In this document: piece after piece, positions 44,384 to 54,440 of the stretch
Layout of the letters: every line of letters begins with the position of its first letter
Position numbering within the stretch: the first letter of the stretch is position 1
Source of the DNA: Nitrospirota bacterium
GTDB taxonomy: Bacteria > Nitrospirota > Thermodesulfovibrionia > Thermodesulfovibrionales > UBA9159
Length of the DNA: 64,000 nucleotides
Reading direction: 5' to 3'
Assembly: GCA_023475105.1 (NCBI GenBank)
Contig: JAMCWJ010000010.1
Location: forward strand, 1 to 64,000
The notes under the pieces: model-generated
Database searches by the model: none
What the model was told of the DNA's origin: nothing
Seen by the model: the letters and a program-made list of their open reading frames with translations, nothing else
Program-made: the position numbers and the translations under genes

Positions 44384-44437
44384 GAACAATCGGAAGGCCG
44401 CTCGTTTTCCCGTCGGATCCGCCCGGCGGAGCGGCGC

Positions 44438-45235
44438 TCAGGGCTTGCGCGCTGCAATATACGCAGAAAAGACCATCTTCTCCACACCCGCCCCGAAATT
44501 CCAGCTTTTGATAATCTCGTCGCTGTTGTCCTTGTCCGCGACATGGACATCTGCAAAACCGGCCTTTGAGAGGATTGCTTTCAGTTCCTCCACGGGAACC
44601 GAACCGGTGATTCAGCCGCTGTAGGCGCTCTCGTTCTCTTTGATCTCCGCAGAGAATTCCCCCTTTTTCAGCACATCGGAAATCGCAAGCCTTCCCCCGG
44701 GCTTCAGGACCCTGAAGGCCTCGTGGAATACGGCCTGTTTGTCCGGGGAAAGATTGATCACGCAGTTTGATATGATTACATCCACCGAGGAATCTCCGAG
44801 GGGAAGCCGCTCTATTTCGCCTAGCCTGAATTCAACGTTTTTCATCCCGAGCTTCTCCGCATTCTCCTTCGCCCTCGCGACCATCCCCGGGGTCATATCG
44901 ACGCCGAACACATATCCCGTTCCCCCGACCTTCATCGCGGAAAGGAAGGCGTCAAACCCGGCGCCGCTCCCGAGATCGAGAACGGTTTCACCCTCTTTGA
45001 GCTCGGCGATTGCGTGGGGATTCCCGCATCCGAGCCCGAGGTTCGCCTCCCCAAGCCCGAGTTTGAGTTCTTCATCGGAATACCCGAGCCGCCTCCCCGT
45101 TTCAAGGAGGCTCACTGCCGGCGTTCCCGGAGCGCAGCAGCTTGAAGCGGGAAAACACAAGGATGAATCGCCGGAGGCCACCGCTCCATAGCTCCTTAAA
45201 ACCAGATGCTTCAGTTCCGTCTCATCCTTTTTCAT
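44438..45235 (-). CDS. arsM: Arsenite S-adenosylmethyltransferase ArsM, predicted selenoprotein (Sec at TGA 44612-44614)
   Basis: Methylates As(III) with SAM. From ATG 45235: a Cys pair ASSCCAPG (about 31), NLGLGCGNPHAIAELK, SAM motif VLDLGSGAGFD, GVDMTPGMVARA and SNCVINLSPDK with the first As-binding Cys. At codon 208 an in-frame TGA stands where relatives have the second As-binding Cys (CmArsM Cys224, in YGECLGG). After it homology continues without break (ITGSVPVEELKAILSKAGF ... AAYIAARKP-like end SAYIAARKP) to the TGA at 44438. Total 265 aa including Sec, a normal length, whereas stopping at the internal TGA would remove 58 residues. Last intact gene of the ROK-lepA-lepB-rib operon, 30 nt after ribBA. 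Confidence 0.85.
44580..44611 (-). promoter_or_regulatory. Bacterial SECIS-like hairpin downstream of the arsM UGA
   Basis: Read on the minus strand after the TGA: eight nt, then TTCGGTTCC paired with GGAACTGAA (9 bp, one G-U), loop CGTGGA. The loop begins 17 nt after the UGA, the same distance as in E. coli fdhF, and has six bases including GG as the fdhF loop does. Confidence 0.75.
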
Positions 45236-45265
45236 TTTTCCGACCCCGCGAGACACCCGAAACGG

Positions 45266-46480
45266 TCACTCCACGTTGTCGAGCATATGCCCGAGCTTCT
45301 TCTTTTTTGTCCTGAGATAAATGATGTTCTTGTCATGGGGCCTGCTCTCGATCGGCACGCGCTCGACGACGTTGAGTCCGTATCCCTCGAGTCCGACGAT
45401 CTTTTTCGGGTTGTTCGTCAAGAGCCGCATCTTCCTCACCCCGAGGTCCACGAGGATCTGCGCACCAATACCGTAGTCCCTTAGGTCGGGCTTGAACCCG
45501 AGCTTCAGGTTCGCCTCGACGGTGTCAAGGCCCTTGTCCTGAAGTTCATAGGCCCTGAGTTTATTTGCGAGACCGATGCCCCTTCCCTCCTGCCTCATAT
45601 AGAGGATGACCCCTTTGCCGTTTTCGTTCACCATCTTCATCGCCTTATGAAGCTGTTCCCCGCAATCACACCTCTTCGAGCCGAAGACGTCGCCCGTGAG
45701 ACATTCGGAATGGACGCGCACGAGAACGGGTTCATCGGACCTTATCTCCCCTTTCACAAGGGCAATATGGATCTTGCTGTCCATGTCATTTGTGTAGGCG
45801 ATCGCCCTGAACTCTCCGTAATCGGTCGGAAGCTTCACGTCCGAAATCCTCTTGACGAAACGCTCCGTGCGTATCCGGTAGTGGATAAGGTCTTTCACCG
45901 TCACGATCTTCAGGTTGTGCCTTTTGGCGAACTCCGTGAGTTCGGGCACCCTCGCCATCGTCCCGTCCTCGCTCATTATCTCGCATATGACGCCTGCGGG
46001 GGAGAGACCGGCGAGCCTGGCGAGGTCGACGGAGCCCTCTGTCTGGCCGGCCCTCTGGAGCACCCCGCCCGGCCTTGCGCGAAGGGGAAAAACGTGGCCC
46101 GGTCTTGCAAGGTCATCGGGGCCTGTCTTCGGATCTATCGCAGTGAGGATAGTCGTCGCCCTGTCAGCGGCAGAAATGCCCGTAGTGACGCCCTTTTTCG
46201 CCTCTACCGAGACCGTGAAGGCCGTTCCGAACTGAGAGGTGTTTTCATCGGTCATCATCGGAAGCTCGAGCTCTTCCACCCTCTGGGGGGTGAGGGAAAG
46301 GCAGATAAGGCCCCTGCCGTACTTCGCCATGAAATTGATTGCGGAAGCGGTGATCTTCACTGCCGCCATGCAGAGGTCCCCTTCGTTTTCCCTGTCTTCG
46401 TCATCCACGAGAATGACCATCTTGCCTCCGGCAATATCCGCGATCGCTTCATCTATCGTGTTGAACCTGTGTTTGAGCAT
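45266..46480 (-). CDS. ribBA: Bifunctional DHBP synthase / GTP cyclohydrolase II RibBA
   Basis: Makes both riboflavin precursors. N-terminal RibB domain ([38 protein letters not shown]) and C-terminal GTP cyclohydrolase II ([23 protein letters not shown] with three zinc Cys, [37 protein letters not shown]). 404 aa, both active sites intact. Starts three nt after ribE. Confidence 0.96.
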   Translation of the reverse strand: MLKHRFNTIDEAIADIAGGKMVILVDDEDRENEGDLCMAAVKITASAINFMAKYGRGLICLSLTPQRVEELELPMMTDENTSQFGTAFTVSVEAKKGVTTGISAADRATTILTAIDPKTGPDDLARPGHVFPLRARPGGVLQRAGQTEGSVDLARLAGLSPAGVICEIMSEDGTMARVPELTEFAKRHNLKIVTVKDLIHYRIRTERFVKRISDVKLPTDYGEFRAIAYTNDMDSKIHIALVKGEIRSDEPVLVRVHSECLTGDVFGSKRCDCGEQLHKAMKMVNENGKGVILYMRQEGRGIGLANKLRAYELQDKGLDTVEANLKLGFKPDLRDYGIGAQILVDLGVRKMRLLTNNPKKIVGLEGYGLNVVERVPIESRPHDKNIIYLRTKKKKLGHMLDNVE

Positions 46481-46482
46481 CC

Positions 46483-47145
46483 CTATTCCTCCTGGATATA
46501 CCCGGCCTGCCTGAGAGACTGCATCAGCCGCCCGCTGCCGCCGGAGTTTCCCGCACCCTCTTTCTTCACAAACCTTGCCACGTATTTCCCTATGATATCG
46601 GCTTCGAGATTGACGGTCTCCCCCGGCGCTTTGAAACCGAGGGAAGTGACACCGGCGGTATGGGGGATAATGACCACGAAAAATCGGTCTTTCGCAACGT
46701 CGACCACGGTGAGGCTTATCCCGTCGACCGCAACGGAGCCTTTTTCGACGAGAAGGTCAGTCACTTTCTCCGGGGCCTCGATCACGACCTCAAGGGCATC
46801 CCCCAGGACCTTCTTCGATCCGATCGTCCCGACCGCATCTACGTGTCCCGTCACGAAATGGCCTCCGAGCTTCCCGTCCGGCCTCAGAGAGGGCTCGAGG
46901 TTTACCCTGTCCCCGGAGACGAGCCGGCCGAGATTCGTAGACCGCAATGTCTCATCGGAAAGGTCGAAGCAGAGCACGGCGCCCTGACGCTTCACAACGG
47001 TAAGGCAGACTCCGTTAACGGCGATGCTGTCGCCGAGGGACGCCTCCTTCGCAACGGCATCGGATGAGACGGCGAGGGAAGCGCCTGCCGGCTTCCGGCC
47101 GAATGCCGCCACCCTTCCCATTTCGACAATAATGCCGGTGAACAC
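46483..47145 (-). CDS. ribE: Riboflavin synthase alpha subunit
   Basis: Dismutates two 6,7-dimethyl-8-ribityllumazine to riboflavin. Two lumazine-binding repeats: [12 protein letters not shown] ... [12 protein letters not shown] and [13 protein letters not shown] ... [12 protein letters not shown]. 220 aa. One nt after the DUF4845 gene. Lumazine synthase (ribH) and ribD are not in the window. Confidence 0.95.
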   Translation of the reverse strand: MFTGIIVEMGRVAAFGRKPAGASLAVSSDAVAKEASLGDSIAVNGVCLTVVKRQGAVLCFDLSDETLRSTNLGRLVSGDRVNLEPSLRPDGKLGGHFVTGHVDAVGTIGSKKVLGDALEVVIEAPEKVTDLLVEKGSVAVDGISLTVVDVAKDRFFVVIIPHTAGVTSLGFKAPGETVNLEADIIGKYVARFVKKEGAGNSGGSGRLMQSLRQAGYIQEE

Positions 47146-47146
47146 G

Positions 47147-47494
47147 CTAGTCCTCTATGTCAACGGTAAAATCGAGGGTCTTCTGATACAGGCCGAGGAG
47201 GTCTATGGTCGTCGACCACGAGGTCTGGACGCGTACGGTATGCTCGAGCTTCGTCACAATGATGTCGTCCTCCTCAAGCGGCAGATTGAAACTCTTGGCG
47301 GACTGATAGACCTCGGCCCTGACCTTTCCGGCATCGCCCAGCCCGAGGAGCGCTATCTCCTTCACTTCGCTCTTAAACGCCGAATATTTGTAGTAGGGCA
47401 TTGCAAACTGGTACCCTGCATATCCCACTGCGATTAGTACCGCAATCGTCAGCAGAGGCTTGATAAAGCCGTCTTTGTTGCGGAGATGTCTCAA
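47147..47494 (-). CDS. DUF4845-like small membrane protein
   Basis: 115 aa; N-terminal TM helix (residues 10-30, FIKPLLTIAVLIAVGYAGYQF) and a periplasmic alpha-beta domain. DUF4845 proteins often lie next to lepB, as here (4-nt overlap, ATGA). Function unknown, perhaps linked to signal peptidase. Confidence 0.78.
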   Translation of the reverse strand: MRHLRNKDGFIKPLLTIAVLIAVGYAGYQFAMPYYKYSAFKSEVKEIALLGLGDAGKVRAEVYQSAKSFNLPLEEDDIIVTKLEHTVRVQTSWSTTIDLLGLYQKTLDFTVDIED

Positions 47495-48105
47495 TTTACG
47501 AGTTCCCCTATCCGGTTAAGTCTCGGCAGATGTGTCTTGCTGTCCCACGACCAGTAGATGACGAGCGATTTGCCCCTGATCTCCTTTATGTCCACGTACC
47601 CCCAGTATCTGCTGTCGTAACTCTGGTCGCGGTTATCCCCCATCATAAAATACTTGCCCTTCGGGACGATATAGGGCCCGAAATTGTCTCTCGGTTCGAG
47701 TCCTCCCGGTTTGACAGAATTATCCGTGTGCTGTACGAACGGTTCCTTAGCGGCCTTCCCGTTCACATAGATCACCTTGTTCTTCGACTCGATCACATCT
47801 CCTTCCACGGCGACGACCCTCTTTATGAAATCCCTGCTCGGGTCTTCGGGATATTTGAACACTATTATATCACCCTTCTCGGGTTTTCTGAGCACAAGAA
47901 TCCTCTTATCGGAAAAAGGTATCTTCGTCCCGTAAATGAACTTGTTCACGAGAATATGATCACCGATCAGGAGCGTGGGGATCATCGAGCCCGAAGGGAT
48001 CTTGAAGGCCTGAACAAAATATGCCCGTATGAACAACGCGAGTATTAAGGCGGTCACAATCGCCTTGGTGTACTCCCAGAGAATCTCTTTCTTCGTCTTT
48101 TTCAC
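47491..48105 (-). CDS. lepB: Signal peptidase I LepB
   Basis: Removes signal peptides of exported proteins. One N-terminal TM helix (residues 12-30), catalytic Ser in PSGSMIPTLLIGD (about 38) and catalytic Lys in RDFIKRVVAVEGD (about 90), box E GDNRDQSYDSRYWG. 204 aa. 33 nt after lepA, an order shared with E. coli. Confidence 0.95.
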   Translation of the reverse strand: MKKTKKEILWEYTKAIVTALILALFIRAYFVQAFKIPSGSMIPTLLIGDHILVNKFIYGTKIPFSDKRILVLRKPEKGDIIVFKYPEDPSRDFIKRVVAVEGDVIESKNKVIYVNGKAAKEPFVQHTDNSVKPGGLEPRDNFGPYIVPKGKYFMMGDNRDQSYDSRYWGYVDIKEIRGKSLVIYWSWDSKTHLPRLNRIGELVN

Positions 48106-48138
48106 TCTTTGCGTTTCCTCCTTTATGCTCCCGCCCTC

Positions 48139-49926
48139 TCACTTCACCTTGAGAACCGACAGAAAGGCCTCCTGGGGAACCTCGATCCTCCCCACCTGCT
48201 TCATCCTCTTCTTGCCTTCTTTCTGTTTCTCGAGAAGTTTTCTTTTCCTGGTGATATCACCGCCGTAGCACTTTGCGAGAACGTCCTTTCTCAGCGCCCT
48301 GACGCTCTCCCTGGCGATGACCTTGTTGCCTATCGCCGCCTGGATCACGACTTCGTAAAGTTGTCTCGGGATGACCTCCCTCAGTTTCTCGGCAATTTGT
48401 CTCCCCTTATAATACGCCTTGTCCCTGTGAACTATCAAGGAAAGGGCGTCGACGGACTCGCCGTTCAGCAGGACGTCGAGCCTGATGAGGTCCGATTCGT
48501 TGTACCCGGTAAACTCGTAATCCATCGAGGCATACCCCTTCGAGATCGACTTCAGCCTGTCATAAAAATCCCAGAGGATTTCGTTGAGGGGGAGCTCATA
48601 GACGACGAGGATCCTGTCCTTCCCGATATACGTAAACTCTTTCTGGCTTCCCCTTTTTTCCTGGCAGAGGTCGAGGACGGAGCCGATGTACGTTTGCGGC
48701 ACGAATATCGTCACTTTGACAAAGGGCTCTTCGATCATCAAGAACCTCTCGGGCAGCAGTGTAGGGTTGTCCACAAAAATGATCTCCCCCCTCTCGTCCG
48801 TCACCCTGTACACGACGGTCGGCGCGGTGCTGATAAGGGAGAGACCGAACTCGCGTTCCAGCCTTTCCTTTATGATCTCCATATGGAGCAGTCCGAGGAA
48901 ACCGCAGCGGAAGCCGAAGCCGAGCGCCGAGGACGTCTCCGGTTCATAGGAGAAGGAAGCATCGTTGAGCCTCAGCTTTTCGAGGGCGTCCTTCAGGCCT
49001 TCGTACTGATGGGTCTCCGTCGGGTAGAGTCCGCTGAAGACCATCGGCTTGATCTCCTTGTAACCGGGACAGGGTTCGGTCGCGGGCCGCTGCGCATCGG
49101 TGATCGTATCGCCGATCTTGGTCTCGCTCACGCTCTTTATTCCCGCGATGATGTATCCCACCTCCCCGGCGGAGAGCGCTGCCATGGTCTGAGTCTTTGG
49201 GGTGAAGACCCCTACCTCGGAGACCTCGAAGTCCTTGCCCGAGCTCATGAGGCGAATCTTCGTCCCTGCCCGGACCGTCCCCTCGAAAATCCTGACGAGG
49301 ACGATCACCCCCTGATAGTTATCGAACCAGGAGTCGAAGAGCAGGGCCTTGAGTGCGCTGCGGGCATCTCCTTTTGGGGGGGGGATTTTTCTCACGATCG
49401 CCTCGAGGATCTCCCTCGTCCCAATCCCCTCCTTCGCACTGGCGAGGATAGCCCCCGAACTCTCGATGCCGACAATGTCCTCTATCTGCTCTTTCACCCG
49501 CTCGGGTTCCGAAGCGGGAAGGTCTATCTTGTTTATCACGGGGATGATCTCGAGGTTATGCTCGATGGCGAGATAGGTGTTTGCGACGGTCTGGGCTTCA
49601 ACTCCCTGTGTCGCGTCCACCACGAGCAACGCCCCCTCGCAGGAGGCGAGGCTCCTCGAAACCTCGTAGGAAAAATCGACATGTCCGGGCGTATCGATAA
49701 GGTTCAGTACGTACTCCTCCCCGTCGTCCGCCCTGTAGTTGAGACGCACCGCATGGGCCTTGATCGTGATGCCCCTCTCGCGCTCGAGGTCCATCGAGTC
49801 CAGGACCTGCTCTATCATCTCCCTCGAGCTGAGGGCGCCGGTATACTCCAGAAGCCGGTCAGCGAGGGTTGATTTGCCGTGGTCTATATGGGCGATAATC
49901 GAAAAATTTCTTATGTGCTTCGGCAT
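48139..49926 (-). CDS. lepA: Elongation factor 4 (LepA)
   Basis: Ribosome-associated GTPase. G1 [15 protein letters not shown]2 GITIKAH, G3 DTPGHVDF, G4 NKIDLP; domains II, III, V and the LepA-specific C-terminal domain ([22 protein letters not shown]). 595 aa. Its start lies inside the last codons of the ROK gene (16-nt overlap). Confidence 0.97.
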   Translation of the reverse strand: MPKHIRNFSIIAHIDHGKSTLADRLLEYTGALSSREMIEQVLDSMDLERERGITIKAHAVRLNYRADDGEEYVLNLIDTPGHVDFSYEVSRSLASCEGALLVVDATQGVEAQTVANTYLAIEHNLEIIPVINKIDLPASEPERVKEQIEDIVGIESSGAILASAKEGIGTREILEAIVRKIPPPKGDARSALKALLFDSWFDNYQGVIVLVRIFEGTVRAGTKIRLMSSGKDFEVSEVGVFTPKTQTMAALSAGEVGYIIAGIKSVSETKIGDTITDAQRPATEPCPGYKEIKPMVFSGLYPTETHQYEGLKDALEKLRLNDASFSYEPETSSALGFGFRCGFLGLLHMEIIKERLEREFGLSLISTAPTVVYRVTDERGEIIFVDNPTLLPERFLMIEEPFVKVTIFVPQTYIGSVLDLCQEKRGSQKEFTYIGKDRILVVYELPLNEILWDFYDRLKSISKGYASMDYEFTGYNESDLIRLDVLLNGESVDALSLIVHRDKAYYKGRQIAEKLREVIPRQLYEVVIQAAIGNKVIARESVRALRKDVLAKCYGGDITRKRKLLEKQKEGKKRMKQVGRIEVPQEAFLSVLKVK

Positions 49927-50837
49927 AAAAAGACAAGATACGAGGAGCCCAGAACGCCGGCATCGTCTCCGAGCGAAGAGGGAAGGATCTTCACCCTCTC
50001 GAACAATTCCTTGAAGGCGCGTCTCGATGCCTCCTTTATTGCTTCCTGGACATAGATGTTCCAGGCCCCGACAAGTCCGCCCGACAGCAGTATCGCCTCG
50101 GGACTGAATATGTTGATCACGCTCGCTATCCCCACGCCCAGATACCTCCCCGCTTCTCTCAGTATTTCCCGCGAGAAGGTGTCTCCGTCGAGGGCCGCAG
50201 CGTAGATGTCCCCGGGCGTCACTTTATAGATGTTGCCGTGGCAACATTCCTTCAGTATGCTCTCCGACCCGTGCTCCAACGCGGTCACCGCGCGGGAGAC
50301 CATCGCCTTGGCCGAGGCGTAGAGTTCGAGACATCCGTAACTGCCACAGGAGCATTTTTCTCCATTGGCGATGATGCTCATGTGGCCGAGTTCCGTCGCG
50401 GCGTCGAGCAGCGAGTCGTTATAGATGATGCCTCCACCGATCCCCGTCCCCAGGCTGATAAGGACGAAGTTCCGGAACGCCCTGCCCTCTCCCCTCCACT
50501 TTTCTCCCAGGGCCGCCGCCTTCGCGTTGTTTTCGACGAAGACGGGCACGCCGAATTTCTCCCGTATCGCGTCGAAAATGCCCGCGCCTTCAATGGCGGG
50601 AAGGTTCGGAGATTTTATTACCAAGCCCCTGTCCGTATCGATGAGACCGGCCGCGCCGCAGCCTATCCCGAGCACGCCGTCAGCGAACAGCTCGCCCACC
50701 GCCTTCATAAGGGCTTCTCCCGGTCCCTCCGCAGAAGGCGCTTTTATCCTTTTCAGGACCTCTCCCTCCTCAGAGACCAGAGCGGCCCTCAGGTTCGTGC
50801 TCCCGAGGTCTATTCCTATCGCATAGTGTTTTTTCAT
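49911..50837 (-). CDS. ROK-family sugar kinase (glucokinase-like)
   Basis: Phosphorylates a hexose, probably glucose. ATP-binding [14 protein letters not shown], sugar site [34 protein letters not shown] and the ROK zinc motif [13 protein letters not shown] 50837 gives 308 aa; the frame opens 28 codons earlier but that part lies over the promoter. No ribosome site. First gene of the long lepA-rib-arsM operon. Confidence 0.9.
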   Translation of the reverse strand: MKKHYAIGIDLGSTNLRAALVSEEGEVLKRIKAPSAEGPGEALMKAVGELFADGVLGIGCGAAGLIDTDRGLVIKSPNLPAIEGAGIFDAIREKFGVPVFVENNAKAAALGEKWRGEGRAFRNFVLISLGTGIGGGIIYNDSLLDAATELGHMSIIANGEKCSCGSYGCLELYASAKAMVSRAVTALEHGSESILKECCHGNIYKVTPGDIYAAALDGDTFSREILREAGRYLGVGIASVINIFSPEAILLSGGLVGAWNIYVQEAIKEASRRAFKELFERVKILPSSLGDDAGVLGSSYLVFLCRST

Positions 50838-50866
50838 AGCATAATGAAGGAGTCGAGAAAAAGATT

Positions 50867-50876
50867 TATAATTATA
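50867..50876. promoter_or_regulatory. Overlapping divergent -10 boxes for nfo and the ROK-lepA operon
   Basis: The palindrome TATAATTATA gives TATAAT on the plus strand (50867-50872, toward nfo) and TATAAT on the minus strand (50871-50876, toward the ROK gene, with TGG before it as an extended -10). The two cannot be occupied together. Confidence 0.6.
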
Positions 50877-50890
50877 CCATAAAAGGAACG

Positions 50891-51754
50891 GTGCGCGTGA
50901 GGAGACTCGGGGTACACACATCTATTGCCGGCGGCATTCACCTCTCTCTGGGCAGGGCAGAGGCGCTGGGGTGCAACACCGTCCAGATCTTCTCCCACAA
51001 CCCGAGGTCGTGGTTCGTTCCTGTAATACCGGAAGAGGCCGTTTCACGGTTCAGGGAACTGAAGCGCAGGTACGACATAGCGCCGGTCTTCATCCACACC
51101 TCCTATCTCATAAACCTTGCCTCGCGAAGTCCCGAGATCATCCGGAAATCGGTCCGTCTCCTTATCTGTGAGATGGACATCGCCGATTCCCTGGACGCCG
51201 ACTTCGTCGTTCTCCACACAGGCAGCGCATCGCAGGATGATGAGCGTGCCGGCAGGAGACGGGCGATTGAGGTCCTGAGGGCCGTTTCGCAGGAGAAAGG
51301 CTGGAAATCGAGATTGCTCCTCGAAAACACCGCCGGCGAGAGAGGCGACGTTTCATCCCGCATAGGAAACCTTGCGGAAATGATCGGCAAGACCGGCAGT
51401 GCGTTGATCGGGGGGATATGTCTCGACACCTGCCACGCCTTTCAGGCCGGATACGAGATATCGAAAAAAGAGGGCCTGACGGCCATCGCGGAGGAGATCA
51501 GGGAACATATAGGGTTCGACAGGACGAAACTGATACATCTCAACGATTCGAAGAAACGCTTTCACTCCCGTGTCGACAGGCACGAGCACATCGGCAAGGG
51601 GAGCATCGGAGAGGCGGGATTGCGCCGGCTCGTCAACCATCCCTCCTTCAGAGGGATCCCCCTGATCCTCGAAACACCGAAAAAAAGCGAGGACGACGAC
51701 CCGAGGAACCTGAAGGCGGCAAGGCGCCTTTTCACCGGGCCGGGGCGAGACTGA
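50891..51754 (+). CDS. nfo: Endonuclease IV (AP endonuclease)
   Basis: Cuts DNA at abasic sites. TIM barrel with the three-zinc ligand set: LGVHTSIAGG, FIHTSYLINLA, VVLHTGSA, LLLENTAGE, CLDTCHAFQAGYE, HLNDSK, DRHEHIGKG and LILETP. 287 aa. GTG start at 50891; a second GTG two codons on is possible. GGAAC precedes it. Confidence 0.95.
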   Translation: MRVRRLGVHTSIAGGIHLSLGRAEALGCNTVQIFSHNPRSWFVPVIPEEAVSRFRELKRRYDIAPVFIHTSYLINLASRSPEIIRKSVRLLICEMDIADSLDADFVVLHTGSASQDDERAGRRRAIEVLRAVSQEKGWKSRLLLENTAGERGDVSSRIGNLAEMIGKTGSALIGGICLDTCHAFQAGYEISKKEGLTAIAEEIREHIGFDRTKLIHLNDSKKRFHSRVDRHEHIGKGSIGEAGLRRLVNHPSFRGIPLILETPKKSEDDDPRNLKAARRLFTGPGRD

Positions 51755-51804
51755 GAGCCCTCGCAAAAGTCCGCGACGCCGAAGCGGTCCCGCTTCCGCC
51801 GACT

Positions 51805-54012
51805 TTATTCACCGCGGGCTTCTGCCGCCGTACCTTTTGAGATCGCGACCCGCATTCTTTCCTTCAGCAAGGTATACCGCTTCTGAGGCCTGTTATTCTT
51901 TACCGCTATCGCAACAGCCTTCGTCGTCCCGACCAACACGACTAATCGTTTGCCCCTTGTTATCCCTGTGTATAGCAAATTCCTCTGTAACAGCAGATAG
52001 TGCTGGGTAAGGACCGGCATAATCACAACGGGATACTCACTTCCCTGCGATTTGTGAACCGATACAGCATAAGCCAGGACAATTTCATCGAGGTCGGGAT
52101 ACTCGTAGGCGACAGACCTCCCCTCAAAATTAACCGTCACTTCCTGTTCTTCCCGGTCTATCCTGACTATTCTTCCGATATCCCCGTTGAAGACCTCTTT
52201 GTCATAGTTATTTCGGATCTGCATGACCTTGTCCCCTGCCTTCAAGACCCTACCGCCCCGTTCGAGCTCGTCTGTTGAGCTGTTCAGACACTTCTGCAGC
52301 TCCGTATTGAGGTTTGCAGTGCCCACGATTCCCCTGTGCATCGGGGTCAGGACCTGGATATCATCAATAGGATTGAAGCCGAACTTTCGCGGTATCTTCT
52401 CTTTGCAAAGCTCGATGATCTTTTCCAATACCTTTTCGGGTTCTTCCCTCTGAAAGAAATAGAAGTCCTGGGGACCGTCCCCGTGATGCAATGTCGGCAT
52501 TTCACCGCTGTTAACCCTGTGGGCATTCACGATGATAAGGCTCTCCTTTGCCTGCCTGAATATCTCGGTGAGCCTCACCGTTGGTACGGCTGCCGAATCA
52601 ATGACGTCCTTAAGGACATTCCCAGCTCCCACGGAGGGAAGCTGGTCTACGTCCCCCACCAGAATCAGGGCTGCATCATCCGGAACTGCTTTGAGGAAAT
52701 GATGCATCAGGATGGTGTCGACCATGGAGGCCTCATCAATCACTATGAGGTCGGCTTCCAGCGGGTTGTGGTCATCCCTCTTAAATCCACCATCTTTGGG
52801 ACTGTACTCGAGGAGACGGTGAATGGTCTTCGCCTCATGATCTGTGGCCTCCGACATCCTCTTGGAGGCCCTTCCGGTGGGCGCCGAAAGGAGAACTCTC
52901 TGATTGAGCCTCTTGTATATCCTGATGATTGAGTTGATGAGGGTCGTTTTGCCTGTCCCCGGACCTCCGGTGACTACCATGACTTTGTTGTCGATGGCCT
53001 CCCTGACGGCCCTTTTCTGGCCCTCTGCAAAGTCTATCTTCAACTCTCTTTGAGCCCATCCGACAGCCTCGTCCCGGTCAAAATCCCTCAGCTTCCCGGG
53101 GGACCGCAAAAGGGCTTTCATTCGACCGGCTATGCCGGCTTCTGAAACGTAGAACTTGGCCAGGTAGACTGCTTTGTCGTTCTCTTTTCTCTGTCCCCGG
53201 CTCAAGTCCTCCATGACTATCTTCTTCTCAATCGCTGTCTTCCCCAATGCCTTGACGATCGTCTCCCTGTCGGTACCCAAGATTTTCAGGCATTCCCCGA
53301 TCAAGGACTCATAAGGATAATAGACGTGCCCCTCATCGGACAGCTGCGCGAGCACGTAAAGGATTCCCGCCTCTGCCCTTTTCGGCGACTCCCTTGCTAT
53401 TCCCAGCTTCTCTGCAATCTTGTCTGCGGTAACGAACCCTATGCCGAAAATGTCTGCGGCGAGCCTGTAAGGGTTCCCCCGAACGACGTTGAGGGCATCC
53501 TTACCATATTGCCTGTAAATCTTGGCGCCGTAAGTCGGGCTGACATCATGCCCTTGAAGGAACACCATGAGGTCCCTTATCTCCCTCTGGTCATCCCATG
53601 CCTTCCGGATCATCCCGATTCTCTTGCCCCCTATGCCTTCCACCTCCTGCAGCCGCCGGATGTCACGTTCTATGATGTCCAGGGTCTCAACTCCGAATTT
53701 CGCTACAAGCCTCTTTGCCATGACCGGCCCTATCCCCTTAATGAGGCCCGAACCGAGGTATTTTTCTATGCCTGTGACCGTGGCAGGGATTGCCGATTCA
53801 TAGGACTCGATCTTGAATTGCTCCCCGAACTTTGGATGGTTCTCCCATAACCCCTTTAGCCTCAAAACCTCACCCGGGGATACAGAAAAGAGACTGCCGA
53901 CTACCGTGACAAGGTCATGCCTTCCCCCGACCTTTATTTTTGCAATGGTGTAGCCGTTCTCTTCGTTGTAGTAGGTGATGCTCTCTATTTGACCTTCGAT
54001 CTCTGTGAACAT
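51805..54012 (-). CDS. recD2: RecD2-type DNA helicase (SF1)
   Basis: 5'-3' helicase of the RecD2/TraA type found in bacteria without RecBC. N-terminal OB domain and helix-hairpin-helix repeats (LGSGLIKGIGPVMAKRLVAKFG, residues 85-200), Walker A VVTGGPGTGKTTLINS (about 345), LIVIDEASMVD, VGDVDQLPSVGAG, and C-terminal motif YAVSVHKSQGSEYP. 735 aa, full length. Confidence 0.95.
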   Translation of the reverse strand: MFTEIEGQIESITYYNEENGYTIAKIKVGGRHDLVTVVGSLFSVSPGEVLRLKGLWENHPKFGEQFKIESYESAIPATVTGIEKYLGSGLIKGIGPVMAKRLVAKFGVETLDIIERDIRRLQEVEGIGGKRIGMIRKAWDDQREIRDLMVFLQGHDVSPTYGAKIYRQYGKDALNVVRGNPYRLAADIFGIGFVTADKIAEKLGIARESPKRAEAGILYVLAQLSDEGHVYYPYESLIGECLKILGTDRETIVKALGKTAIEKKIVMEDLSRGQRKENDKAVYLAKFYVSEAGIAGRMKALLRSPGKLRDFDRDEAVGWAQRELKIDFAEGQKRAVREAIDNKVMVVTGGPGTGKTTLINSIIRIYKRLNQRVLLSAPTGRASKRMSEATDHEAKTIHRLLEYSPKDGGFKRDDHNPLEADLIVIDEASMVDTILMHHFLKAVPDDAALILVGDVDQLPSVGAGNVLKDVIDSAAVPTVRLTEIFRQAKESLIIVNAHRVNSGEMPTLHHGDGPQDFYFFQREEPEKVLEKIIELCKEKIPRKFGFNPIDDIQVLTPMHRGIVGTANLNTELQKCLNSSTDELERGGRVLKAGDKVMQIRNNYDKEVFNGDIGRIVRIDREEQEVTVNFEGRSVAYEYPDLDEIVLAYAVSVHKSQGSEYPVVIMPVLTQHYLLLQRNLLYTGITRGKRLVVLVGTTKAVAIAVKNNRPQKRYTLLKERMRVAISKGTAAEARGE

Positions 54013-54282
54013 GGGGAATCCTGTTTTTCTCCGTGCTTCCTATTGTACCGTGTAAGTATGGGAGATATCATTCGGTGATTTCAAGGAAGACGATTCCCGC
54101 CGGAAAAAAAGTGAACGGAGTTCTTCGACAACGGCAAAGAGGGCCTGAAGATACATTGGGTGGAAGAGATTGCACCTTTGGGAGGCTTCTTCTTCCTTTG
54201 CGCCTTGACCCCGCGTATATCAGTGCTTGCTGATGCCGTTTGTCCGTCATGGGATGGAGAAGACATTAACAGAATGCCGGCA
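54013..54282. other. Intergenic stretch without a convincing gene
   Basis: One plus-strand frame stays open from 54115 to 54309 with a protein-like reading (GLKIHWVEEIAPLGGFFFLC) but it begins right after a TGA and has no start codon with a ribosome site; it may be the tail of a lost gene. Confidence 0.4.
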
Positions 54283-54291
54283 TGCTATACT
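54283..54291 (+). promoter_or_regulatory. Extended -10 promoter of the leader ORF-MFS pair
   Basis: TGC followed by TATACT (54286-54291), no good -35; about 56 nt before the leader ORF start. Confidence 0.5.
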
Positions 54292-54353
54292 GAAAATAAA
54301 AGCAGCCAATAAATGGGGATAGCCCGGAGTTGACGGCTGAAGGAGATGCAAGG

Positions 54354-54440
54354 ATGAAATGGACTACTCGTAATAGTGAGGCAGAGCAAAGCCTGATGGT
54401 ATCTCTAAGCAGACTGTTCATCCTCTCACTGGTGCCTTGA
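54354..54440 (+). CDS. 28-aa leader ORF coupled to the MFS gene
   Basis: ATG preceded by AAGGAG; product MKWTTRNSEAEQSLMVSL..., ending in a hydrophobic LFILSLVP. Its TGA overlaps the TTG start of the transporter (TTGA). Probably drives translation of the MFS gene, which has no ribosome site of its own. Confidence 0.45.
   Translation: MKWTTRNSEAEQSLMVSLSRLFILSLVP

Noticed and set aside
48109-49872. 587-codon plus-strand open frame opposite lepA
   Set aside because: Mirror frame of lepA caused by codon bias; lepA matches its family over the full length.
54115-54312. Hydrophobic open frame before the MFS leader as a real gene
   Set aside because: It begins directly after a TGA, has no start codon with a ribosome site and no recognised family.
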